A stretch of DNA of 64,000 bases from Streptomyces sp. NBC_00078. Lineage in GTDB: Bacteria; Actinomycetota; Actinomycetes; Streptomycetales; Streptomycetaceae. The stretch is from positions 3,224,001 to 3,288,000 of the forward strand of contig NZ_JAPELX010000001.1 in NCBI RefSeq assembly GCF_026343335.1. The letters run 5' to 3'. This document shows, piece by piece, positions 57,050 through 64,000 of the stretch. Position 1 is the first letter of the stretch, and every line of letters starts with the position of its first letter. The notes below the pieces were generated by a model. That model saw nothing but the letters and a program-made list of their open reading frames with translations, had not been told where the DNA came from and made no database searches. Both the position numbers and the translations under genes were made by a program.

Positions 57050-58581
57050 GCAACCCGGACGAGTTGCTGCGCATCGAGGGCATACGGAAGAGCTTCCCCG
57101 GAGTCGTCGCGCTGGACGGCGTCGACTTCGACCTGCGCCGCGGCGAGGTGCATGTGCTCCTCGGCGAGAACGGCGCGGGCAAGAGCACGCTCATCAAGAT
57201 GCTGTCAGGTGCGTACACGCCCGAGGCCGGCCGGATTCTGGCCGGCGGCGAGGAGGTGCGCATCCACGGTGCGCAGGACTCCGAGCGGCTCGGGATCGCC
57301 ACCATCTACCAGGAGTTCAACCTCGTACCCGATCTGACGGTCGCCGAGAACATCTTTCTGGGGCGGCAGCCGCGCCGCTTCGGGATGATCGACCGGAAGA
57401 GGATGGAGGCCGACGCCGAGGTCCTCCTCGCGCGCGTGGGCGTGAACGTGTCGCCACGCGCGCGTGTGCGCGAACTCGGCATCGCGCGCCTGCAGATGGT
57501 CGAGATCGCGAAGGCGCTGAGTCTGAACGCGCGCGTACTGATCATGGACGAGCCGACCGCCGTGCTCACCTCGGAAGAGGTCGAGAAGCTGTTCTCCATC
57601 GTGCGGTCACTGCGCGAGGACGGCGTCGGCATCGTCTTCATCACGCATCACCTGGACGAGATCGCCGCCCTGGGAGACCGGGTGACGGTCATCCGTGACG
57701 GCAGGTCCGTCGGGCAGGTCCCCGCCTCCACGCCCGAGGACGAGCTCGTACGCCTGATGGTGGGCCGCTCGATCGAGCAGCAGTACCCGCGCGAACGGGC
57801 CGACGCCGGCGCCGCGTTGCTCACCGTCGAGGGCCTGACCCGCGACGGTGTCTTCCACGACGTCAGCTTCGAGGTGCACGCCGGCGAGGTCGTCGGCATC
57901 GCCGGGCTCGTCGGAGCGGGCCGTACGGAGGTCGTACGGGCCGTGTTCGGCGCGGATCCGTACGACAAGGGGGCCGTGAAGGTCGCCGGGGCGCGTCTGA
58001 AGGGGCATGACGTCAGCGCCGCCATGGCGGCCGGCATCGGACTCGTGCCCGAGGACCGCAAGGGCCAGGGGCTGGTCCTGGACGCGTCCGTCGAGGAGAA
58101 CCTCGGCCTGGTGACCATGCGGGCCGCCACGCGCGGGGGCCTCGTGGATCTGCGGGCCCAGCACGAGTCGGCCGCCCGGATCGCCGGGCAGCTCGGCGTG
58201 CGGATGGCCGGACTCGGCCAGGACGTACGGACGTTGTCCGGCGGCAACCAGCAGAAGGTCGTCATCGGCAAGTGGCTCCTCGCCGACACCAAGGTGCTGA
58301 TCCTCGACGAGCCGACGCGCGGCATCGACGTCGGCGCCAAGGTCGAGATCTACCAGCTCGTCAACGAACTCACCGCGGCCGGCGCCGCCGTACTCATGAT
58401 CTCCAGTGATCTGCCCGAGGTGCTCGGCATGAGCGACCGGGTGCTGGTGATGGCGCAGGGCCGGATCGCGGGCGAACTCGCGGCCGACGAGGCCACCCAG
58501 GACAGCGTGATGGCGCTCGCCGTCAGCAATCCCACCCTCACGAACGAGAAGACCGAAAAGGAAGCCTCCCGTGGCCACTGA
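57046..58581 (+). CDS. rbsA: Sugar ABC transporter ATP-binding protein (RbsA-type)
   Basis: A 511-aa tandem ABC ATPase. The first domain has LLGENGAGKSTLIKML, LGIARLQMVEIAKAL in the signature region and MDEPTAVL in Walker B. The second has the degenerate P-loop GLVGAGRTEVVRA and RTLSGGNQQKVVIGKWL with LDEPTRGID. This asymmetry is normal for RbsA/MglA. It powers ribose import at the membrane. The GTG start at 57046 overlaps the lacI stop. It overlaps the rbsCB fusion by 11 bp. Confidence 0.94.
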   Translation: MSNPDELLRIEGIRKSFPGVVALDGVDFDLRRGEVHVLLGENGAGKSTLIKMLSGAYTPEAGRILAGGEEVRIHGAQDSERLGIATIYQEFNLVPDLTVAENIFLGRQPRRFGMIDRKRMEADAEVLLARVGVNVSPRARVRELGIARLQMVEIAKALSLNARVLIMDEPTAVLTSEEVEKLFSIVRSLREDGVGIVFITHHLDEIAALGDRVTVIRDGRSVGQVPASTPEDELVRLMVGRSIEQQYPRERADAGAALLTVEGLTRDGVFHDVSFEVHAGEVVGIAGLVGAGRTEVVRAVFGADPYDKGAVKVAGARLKGHDVSAAMAAGIGLVPEDRKGQGLVLDASVEENLGLVTMRAATRGGLVDLRAQHESAARIAGQLGVRMAGLGQDVRTLSGGNQQKVVIGKWLLADTKVLILDEPTRGIDVGAKVEIYQLVNELTAAGAAVLMISSDLPEVLGMSDRVLVMAQGRIAGELAADEATQDSVMALAVSNPTLTNEKTEKEASRGH

Positions 58582-60520
58582 CACGCTCAAGAGCAGGGCG
58601 GGCGCCGGTGGCGCCACGAGCGGCCTGCGACGTCTCCTGCTCGACAACGGCGCGCTCACCGCGCTGATCGTCCTGGTCATCGCCCTGTCGGCGCTGTCCG
58701 GCGACTTCCTGACCACGGACAACCTCCTGAACGTGGGCGTCCAGGCGGCCGTGACGGCCGTCCTCGCCTTCGGCGTCACCTTCGTGATCGTCTCGGCGGG
58801 CATCGACCTGTCGGTCGGCTCGGTAGCCGCCCTGTCCGCCACCGTCCTCGCCTGGACCGCCACTTCGCACGGCGTACCGGTGGCCCTGGCGGTCGTGCTG
58901 TCCGTCGCCACCGGTGTCGCCGCCGGTCTCGTCAACGGTTTCCTGATCTCGTACGGCAAACTGCCGCCGTTCATCGCGACGCTCGCCATGCTCTCGGTGG
59001 CCCGCGGTCTGTCGCTGGTGATCTCCGAGGGCTCCCCGATCCCCTTCCCCGCGTCGGTCTCGCACCTCGGCGACACGCTGGGCGGCTGGCTGCCCGTGCC
59101 GGTGCTGGTCATGATCGTGATGGGTCTGATCGCCGCGTTCGTGCTGGGCCGGACCTACATCGGCCGCTCCATGTACGCGATCGGCGGCAACGAGGAGGCG
59201 GCCCGGCTGTCGGGTCTGCGGGTGAAGAAGCAGAAGCTCGCGATCTACGCCTTCTCCGGCCTGTTCGCGGCGGTCGCGGGCATCGTGCTCGCCTCCCGCC
59301 TGTCCTCCGCGCAGCCGCAGGCCGCCGACGGCTACGAGCTGGACGCGATCGCCGCGGTCGTGATCGGCGGAGCCTCACTGGCCGGTGGCACCGGCAAGGC
59401 GTCCGGCACCCTGATCGGCGCACTGATCCTGGCAGTGCTGCGCAACGGCCTCAACCTCCTGAACGTCTCCGCCTTCTGGCAGCAGGTCGTCATCGGTGTC
59501 GTCATCGCGCTGGCGGTGCTGCTCGACACACTGCGCCGCAAGGCCGGGGCGACGCCGGTGGCCGCCGGCACCGGTGGCAACAAGGGCAAGCAGGCGGGGA
59601 CGTACGCACTGGCGGCGGTCGTCACCGTTGCGCTCGTCGGCGCGACCTCCTTCCTCCACAACGGCGGGTCGTCCTCCACCACCCCGAAGATGGGCCTGTC
59701 CCTGTCCACCCTCAACAACCCGTTCTTCGTGCAGATCCGGGCGGGCGCCCAGGCCGAGGCGAAGAAGCTGGGCGTGGACCTGACCGTCACGGACGCCCAG
59801 AACGACGCCTCCCAGCAGGCCAACCAGCTGCAGAACTTCACCAGTTCCGGCCTCGGCGCGATCATCGTCAACCCGGTGGACTCGGACGCGGCGAGCAACT
59901 CCGTGAAGGCCGCCGACAAGGCGAAGATCCCGGTCATCGCGGTCGACCGCGGCGTCAACAAGGCGACCGTGGACGCCCTGGTGGCCTCCGACAACGTCAA
60001 GGGCGGTGAGCTCGCCGCCAGGACGATCGGCGAGAAGCTGGGCGGCAAGGGCAGGATCGTGATCCTGCAGGGCCAGGCGGGCACCTCCGCGGCCCGTGAG
60101 CGCGCCGCGGGCTTCGCGGCCGGGCTCAAGGCCTACCCGGGCATCCAGGTCGTCGCCCAGCAGCCGGCCGACTTCGACCGCACCAAGGGCCTCGACGTGA
60201 TGTCGAACCTGCTGCAGGCCCACCCGGACGTCCAGGGCGTCATCGCCGCCAACGACGAGATGGCCCTCGGCGCGATCAAGGCCCTCGGTTCGAAGGCCGG
60301 AAAGTCGGTCCAGGTCGTCGGCTTCGACGGCACCCCGGACGGGCTGAAGGCGGTCGGATCGGGCACTCTGTACGCATCCGTGGCACAACAGCCCTCGCAG
60401 CTGGGCAGGATCGCCGTGGACAACGCGCTGAAGGCCCTGCAGGGCAAGACGGTCGAGGAGACGGTGAAGGTGCCGGTGAAGGTGGTCACGAAGGAGAACG
60501 TGGCCGGCTTCAGCGGCTGA
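58571..60520 (+). CDS. Ribose permease fused to substrate-binding protein (RbsC-RbsB)
   Basis: A 649-aa fusion. Residues ~18-325 are a BPD_transp_2 permease of RbsC type (VIVSAGIDLSVGSVAALSAT, RSMYAIGGNEEAARLSGLRV, AAVVIGGASLAGGTGKASGT). A linker with a membrane helix (~340-360, TYALAAVVTVALVGATSFL) leads to a periplasmic-binding domain (~370-649: LSLSTLNNPFFVQIRAGAQA, IIVNPVDSDAASNSVKAADK, VIAANDEMALGAIKALGSKA). The binding protein is thus tethered instead of lipid-anchored. No separate rbsB gene exists in the operon. The GTG at 58571 overlaps rbsA. Confidence 0.92.
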   Translation: MATDTLKSRAGAGGATSGLRRLLLDNGALTALIVLVIALSALSGDFLTTDNLLNVGVQAAVTAVLAFGVTFVIVSAGIDLSVGSVAALSATVLAWTATSHGVPVALAVVLSVATGVAAGLVNGFLISYGKLPPFIATLAMLSVARGLSLVISEGSPIPFPASVSHLGDTLGGWLPVPVLVMIVMGLIAAFVLGRTYIGRSMYAIGGNEEAARLSGLRVKKQKLAIYAFSGLFAAVAGIVLASRLSSAQPQAADGYELDAIAAVVIGGASLAGGTGKASGTLIGALILAVLRNGLNLLNVSAFWQQVVIGVVIALAVLLDTLRRKAGATPVAAGTGGNKGKQAGTYALAAVVTVALVGATSFLHNGGSSSTTPKMGLSLSTLNNPFFVQIRAGAQAEAKKLGVDLTVTDAQNDASQQANQLQNFTSSGLGAIIVNPVDSDAASNSVKAADKAKIPVIAVDRGVNKATVDALVASDNVKGGELAARTIGEKLGGKGRIVILQGQAGTSAARERAAGFAAGLKAYPGIQVVAQQPADFDRTKGLDVMSNLLQAHPDVQGVIAANDEMALGAIKALGSKAGKSVQVVGFDGTPDGLKAVGSGTLYASVAQQPSQLGRIAVDNALKALQGKTVEETVKVPVKVVTKENVAGFSG

Positions 60521-60658
60521 CGACGGGGAACGGGCGGGCGGTTGTCGTCTCACGGTGACGACCGCCCGCCTCAAGTCATCTCTCAGGGGAGTCGTGTCGG
60601 CGTACGACGCGATGTACGTCTCGGTACACGGCTCCATGTACGACGGGGAGTCCTTTTG

Positions 60659-61678
60659 ATGTACGACTACGACCTGCTGGTCGTGGGATCGGCCAACGCC
60701 GACCTGGTGATCGGCGTCGAGCGGCGGCCGGGCGCCGGCGAGACGGTACTCGGCTCCGACCTGGCCGTCCACCCGGGCGGCAAGGGCGCGAACCAGGCGG
60801 TCGCGGCGGCCCGCCTCGGCGCCCGTACGGCTCTGCTGGCCCGGGTCGGCGACGACTCGTACGGCAGGCTGCTGCTCGACTCGCAGCGGACGGCCGGCGT
60901 CGACACGGTGGGCGTACTGGTCGGCGGCGCCCCGACGGGGGTGGCGCTGATCACCGTCGACCCCTCCGGGGACAACAGCATCGTGGTGTCGCCGGGGGCG
61001 AACGGAAAGCTCACATCGGCCGACGTGACGGCCGCGGCCTGTCTCTTCCAGGCCTCGCGTGTCGTCTCGACGCAGCTGGAGATCCCGCTGGAGACGGTCG
61101 TGGAGGTCGTCCGCAGTCTGACCCCGGACAGCCGTTTCGTCCTCAACCCGTCCCCGCCACAGCCCCTGCCGCCGGAGGTGCTGGCGGCCTGCGACCCGCT
61201 GATCGTGAACGAGCACGAGGCGAAGGTCGTCCTCGGCGACACGTGCGTCTCCGACCGCCCCGAGGACTGGGCCCGGCTGCTGCTCGCCAAGGGCCCGCGC
61301 TCGGTCGTGGTCACCCTGGGCGCGGAGGGGGCGCTGGTGGCCGACGGACGGGAAGTGACGCGGGTGCCTTCGGTGAAGGTGGACGCGGTCGATACGACGG
61401 GTGCGGGCGACGCGTTCACGGCGGCGCTGGCGTTCCGGCTGGGCTCGGGGGCGTCCCTCGCCGAGGCCGCGGCGTACGCGGCCCGCGTCGGGGCGGCCGC
61501 CGTCACCAAGGAGGGCGCCCAGGTGTCCTTTCCGACGGCCGAGGAGGCCGAGGCAGTGTGCGGCGGCCTCCCGGAGGACGCCGTGCCTGACGGTGGCTCC
61601 GCCGCGGGCCGGACCCCCGGCACGAAAGGCGGGCCGGACGACTCGTCCGGAACTCCTCAGCGGGGTGAGGCGCTGTGA
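60659..61678 (+). CDS. rbsK: Ribokinase
   Basis: A 339-aa PfkB-family kinase phosphorylating ribose to ribose-5-phosphate. It has LLVVGSANADLVIGVERRPG, LAVHPGGKGANQAVAAARLG (PfkB signature 1) and VDTTGAGDAFTAALAFRLGS (signature 2, catalytic Asp). A ~35-residue polar C-terminal tail after residue 300 exceeds the normal ribokinase length (~305 aa). The ATG at 60659 follows GGGGAG. It lies 138 bp after the transporter and overlaps rbsD by GTGA. Confidence 0.94.
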   Translation: MYDYDLLVVGSANADLVIGVERRPGAGETVLGSDLAVHPGGKGANQAVAAARLGARTALLARVGDDSYGRLLLDSQRTAGVDTVGVLVGGAPTGVALITVDPSGDNSIVVSPGANGKLTSADVTAAACLFQASRVVSTQLEIPLETVVEVVRSLTPDSRFVLNPSPPQPLPPEVLAACDPLIVNEHEAKVVLGDTCVSDRPEDWARLLLAKGPRSVVVTLGAEGALVADGREVTRVPSVKVDAVDTTGAGDAFTAALAFRLGSGASLAEAAAYAARVGAAAVTKEGAQVSFPTAEEAEAVCGGLPEDAVPDGGSAAGRTPGTKGGPDDSSGTPQRGEAL

Positions 61679-62064
61679 AGAAGGCGGGAATCCTGAACCG
61701 TCATCTCTCCGGGGCGCTGGCCGAGCTGGGCCACGGCGACGGAGTGCTGGTGTGCGACGCGGGCATGCCGATACCGGAGGGTCCGAAGGTCGTCGACCTG
61801 GCGTTCCGTGCCGGGGTGCCCGCCTTCGAGGAGGTACTGGACGGACTGCTGGCCGAGCTGGTGGTGGAGGGGGCCACGGCGGCGAGGGAGATCCGGGGCG
61901 CGAACCCTGCGGCGTCGGCTCTCCTGGACGGCCACTTCCCCACCCTGGGGCTGGTGTCGCACGAGCGGCTCAAGGAGCTGTCGGCGGGGGCACGGCTGGT
62001 GGTGCGCACGGGCGAGGCACGACCGTACGCGAACGTGCTCCTGCGGTGCGGGGTCTTCTTCTAG
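61675..62064 (+). CDS. rbsD: D-ribose pyranase
   Basis: A 129-aa RbsD-type mutarotase converting beta-pyranose to furanose forms of ribose, so that ribokinase can use it. It has ILNRHLSGALAELGHGDGVL with the active-site His, CDAGMPIPEGPKVVDLAFRA and a C-terminal VRTGEARPYANVLLRCGVFF, all as in the family. The GTG start overlaps the rbsK stop. A strong terminator follows 16 bp after the stop. Confidence 0.95.
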   Translation: MKKAGILNRHLSGALAELGHGDGVLVCDAGMPIPEGPKVVDLAFRAGVPAFEEVLDGLLAELVVEGATAAREIRGANPAASALLDGHFPTLGLVSHERLKELSAGARLVVRTGEARPYANVLLRCGVFF

Positions 62065-62080
62065 ATGCCGGGACAAATTC

Positions 62081-62112
62081 GAGGGGGCCCGATCCGTCGA
62101 CCGGGCCCCCTC
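62081..62112 (+). terminator. Terminator of the rbs operon
   Basis: A perfect 11-bp stem (GAGGGGGCCCG at 62081-62091 with 62102-62112) is followed by GGCTTTTCC. It lies 16 bp after rbsD. Confidence 0.88.
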
Positions 62113-62303
62113 GGCTTTTCCCCTCCAGCTCAGAACCCCCGCGATCCCCCCAGATCCCCCTCCGAGAAGTCCTGATGCCAAGTACGACCCGCAAGGTGGG
62201 CGAAGGGTTGTACGGCTTCTTCAGATTTTTTTCGTCCCGCGTCGCCGGCCGCGTCCGGCCAGGTCAGCAGGTGCCTGGTGCCCCGGCACCAGCGCTCGGA
62301 TCG

Positions 62304-63140
62304 TCAGCCGGTGTGCTGGGCGAAGCGTCGGGCCGTCTCCGTCAGGACCTCGCGGCCGTCCCGCGCCCACAGGTCGTCGTTGAACAGCTCGACCTCGATG
62401 GGCCCGGTGTAGCCGGCCGCCTCCACGTAGCCCTTCCACTCCCGCATGTCGATCGAGCCGTCGCCGATCTGCCCGCGGCCGGTGAGCACGCCCTCGGGCA
62501 GCGGCGTGGTCCAGTCGGCGAGCTGGAAGGAGTGGATACGGCCGCCCGCGCCCGCCCGGGCGATCTGCGCGGGCGCGTTGTCGTCCCACCAGACGTGGTA
62601 CGTGTCGACGGTGACGCCGACCTGCCGGGCCGGGAAGCGTTCCGCGAGGTCGAGCGCCTGGGCGAGCGTCGAGACCACGCAGCGGTCAGCGGCGTACATC
62701 GGGTGCAGTGGCTCGATGGCCAGGCGGACACCGTGCGACTGCGCGTACGGGCCCAGCTCTCCCAGCGCGTCGGCGATGCGCTCCCGGGCGCCGTGCAGGT
62801 CCTTGGAGCCGGCCGGCAGCCCGCCGGAGACCAGGACCAGGGTGTCGGTGCCCAGGGTCGCCGCCTCGTCGATCGCACGACGGTTGTCGGCCAGCGCCGC
62901 CGCGCGCTCGGCCGGGTCGATCGCCGTGAAGAAGCCTCCGCGGCAGAGGGTGGTGACGGTCAGGCCCGCGTCACGGACCAGCTTGGCCGTCGCATCCAAA
63001 CCGTACGACTGGACCGGTTCGCGCCACAGGCCCACTCCTGGCACGCCCAACTCCAGGCAGGCGTCGACCAGTTCGGGCATCGCCAGCTGCTTGACGGTCA
63101 TCTGGTTGATGGAGAAGCGGGAGAGGCCGCCGGTCGTCAC
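62304..63140 (-). CDS. Sugar phosphate isomerase/epimerase (xylose-isomerase-like TIM barrel)
   Basis: A 278-aa TIM-barrel protein. It has FSINQMTVKQLAMPELVDAC, VTTLCRGGFFTAIDPAERAA, LAIEPLHPMYAADRCVVSTL, GVTVDTYHVWWDDNAPAQIA and IEVELFNDDLW, in which Glu, Asp, His and Glu likely bind a divalent metal. The exact sugar substrate is unknown. The GTG at 63140 overlaps the stop of the DUF993 gene (GTGA), so the two act together. It converges on the rbs operon. Confidence 0.88.
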   Translation of the reverse strand: MTTGGLSRFSINQMTVKQLAMPELVDACLELGVPGVGLWREPVQSYGLDATAKLVRDAGLTVTTLCRGGFFTAIDPAERAAALADNRRAIDEAATLGTDTLVLVSGGLPAGSKDLHGARERIADALGELGPYAQSHGVRLAIEPLHPMYAADRCVVSTLAQALDLAERFPARQVGVTVDTYHVWWDDNAPAQIARAGAGGRIHSFQLADWTTPLPEGVLTGRGQIGDGSIDMREWKGYVEAAGYTGPIEVELFNDDLWARDGREVLTETARRFAQHTG

Positions 63141-64000
63141 TGGGTCACTCCGTAGAGGGCAAGGAGGGTCTTCATCCGGTCCTCGGCCAGTTTCGGGTCG
63201 GGGAACAGGCCCAGGCCGTCGGCGAGCTCGTAGGCGCGGGCGAAGTGCGGGAGGGAGCGGGCCGACTGGAGGCCGCCGACCATCGTGAAGTGCGACTGGT
63301 GGCCGGCCAGCCAGGCGAGGAAGACCACGCCCGTCTTGTAGAAGCGGGTGGGGGTCTGGAAGAGGTGGCGGGAGAGTTCGACGGTCGGGTCCAGCAGGGC
63401 CCGGAAGCCCGCCGCATCACCCGTGTCCAGGACCCGTACCGCCTCCGCGGCCAGCGGGCCCAGCGGGTCGAAGATGCCGAGCAGGGCGTGGCTGAAGCCC
63501 TGCTCGTCGCCCGCGATCAGCTCGGGGTAGTTGAAGTCGTCGCCCGTGTAGCAGCGCACGCCCTGCGGGAGCCGGCGGCGGATGTCGATCTCGCGCTGGG
63601 CGTCGAGGAGGGAGACCTTGATGCCCTCCACCCTGTCGGGGTGAGCGGCGATGACCTCCAGGAAGGTGTCCGTCGCCGTGTCGAGGTCGCTCGACCCCCA
63701 GTAGCCCTCCAGCGCCGGGTCGAACATCGGGCCGAGCCAGTGCAGGACCACCGGCTCGGACGCCTGGCGGAGCAGGTGGCCGTAGACCTCCAGGTAGTCC
63801 TCGGGGCCGTTCGCCGCCGCCGCGAGGGCGCGGGACGCCATCACGATGGCCTGCGCGCCGGACTCCTCGACGAGGGCGAGCTGCTCCTCGTAGGCCGCCC
63901 GGACCTCCACGAGGGATCCGGCGGCGATCTGGTCGGTGCCGACGCCGCAGGCGATCCGGCCGCCGACCGCCTTGGCCTCGGCGGCGCTGCGCCGGATCAG
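63137..64000 (-). CDS. DUF993-family (DapA-like) protein, 5' end outside window
   Basis: At least 287 codons are visible and the frame stays open to the window edge, so the N-terminus is missing. Text such as VVLHWLGPMFDPALEGYWGS, VEGIKVSLLDAQREIDIRRR, RCYTGDDFNYPELIAGDEQG and HFTMVGGLQSARSLPHFARA fits the DUF993 branch of the dihydrodipicolinate-synthase-like superfamily; the Lys in GIKVSLL could be the Schiff-base residue. These proteins are found with sugar or polyol catabolic genes. It is coupled to the isomerase downstream. Confidence 0.8.
   Translation of the reverse strand: MIRRSAAEAKAVGGRIACGVGTDQIAAGSLVEVRAAYEEQLALVEESGAQAIVMASRALAAAANGPEDYLEVYGHLLRQASEPVVLHWLGPMFDPALEGYWGSSDLDTATDTFLEVIAAHPDRVEGIKVSLLDAQREIDIRRRLPQGVRCYTGDDFNYPELIAGDEQGFSHALLGIFDPLGPLAAEAVRVLDTGDAAGFRALLDPTVELSRHLFQTPTRFYKTGVVFLAWLAGHQSHFTMVGGLQSARSLPHFARAYELADGLGLFPDPKLAEDRMKTLLALYGVTQ

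Overview
The window is chromosomal DNA of a Streptomyces-type actinomycete. The base composition is very GC-rich, GTG and TTG starts are common, genes in operons overlap by ATGA or GTGA, and the gene content is typical of the genus: a MelC1/MelC2 tyrosinase pair, an actinobacterial citrate synthase, a CsoR-type copper box before copZ-copA, a RecD2-like helicase, an LCP protein, and small regulators of the kinds streptomycetes carry. No tRNA, rRNA, CRISPR array or origin was seen.

Layout. 0-12.5 kb: the end of a KdpD kinase; a frameshifted Tn3 transposase remnant; an LCP ligase; a TatA-like protein; an Mg-type P-type ATPase coupled to an ArsR regulator and a small membrane protein; a PadR regulator divergent from a membrane protein with two perfect operators between them; a 2-hydroxyacid dehydrogenase; the melC1-melC2 operon; a VKOR-type protein with a DUF5949-like partner; a GH16 glucanase. 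12.7-15.4 kb: an island of five small secreted proteins, three of them tandem paralogues with two conserved cysteines. 15.7-26.4 kb: a tightly coupled eight-gene exopolysaccharide operon (two GT4 glycosyltransferases, an initiating sugar transferase, a Wzy-like polymerase, a MurJ-like flippase, a deacetylase, a Wzz-like protein, a FemAB/CelD-like acyltransferase), faced by a GH26-like lipoprotein.

26.4-34.6 kb: the 3' end of an acyl-CoA ligase beside a 725-bp internally deleted IS4-family element with intact ends; a vWA lipoprotein; an ABC permease coupled to an unusual protein that joins a secreted X-Pro-peptidase-like hydrolase to an ABC ATPase and carries a Streptomyces intergenic repeat inside its coding sequence; an amino-acid permease. 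34.9-42.1 kb: a myo-inositol catabolic operon (iolC, an aldolase-like gene, iolB, iolD, mmsA/iolA) divergent from an IolE/IolH-like isomerase. The inositol dehydrogenase, the transporter and the regulator are absent from the window. 42.5-47.1 kb: a small HTH protein, a GNAT acetyltransferase, an alcohol dehydrogenase, and the CsoR-boxed copZ-copA copper efflux operon. 47.1-47.9 kb: a gene-free stretch with a strong orphan terminator. 47.9-51.8 kb: citrate synthase and the RecD2-like helicase.

51.8-54.7 kb: a divergent module of three small coupled genes against an HTH regulator plus Nudix hydrolase, separated by nested perfect palindromes, followed by decayed gene remnants. 54.8-64 kb: an MBL-fold protein with a ferredoxin-like N-terminus; a LacI regulator with duplicated operators heading a ribose operon (rbsA, an rbsC-rbsB fusion, rbsK, rbsD) that ends in a strong terminator; and a convergent sugar-isomerase/DUF993 pair that runs off the window.
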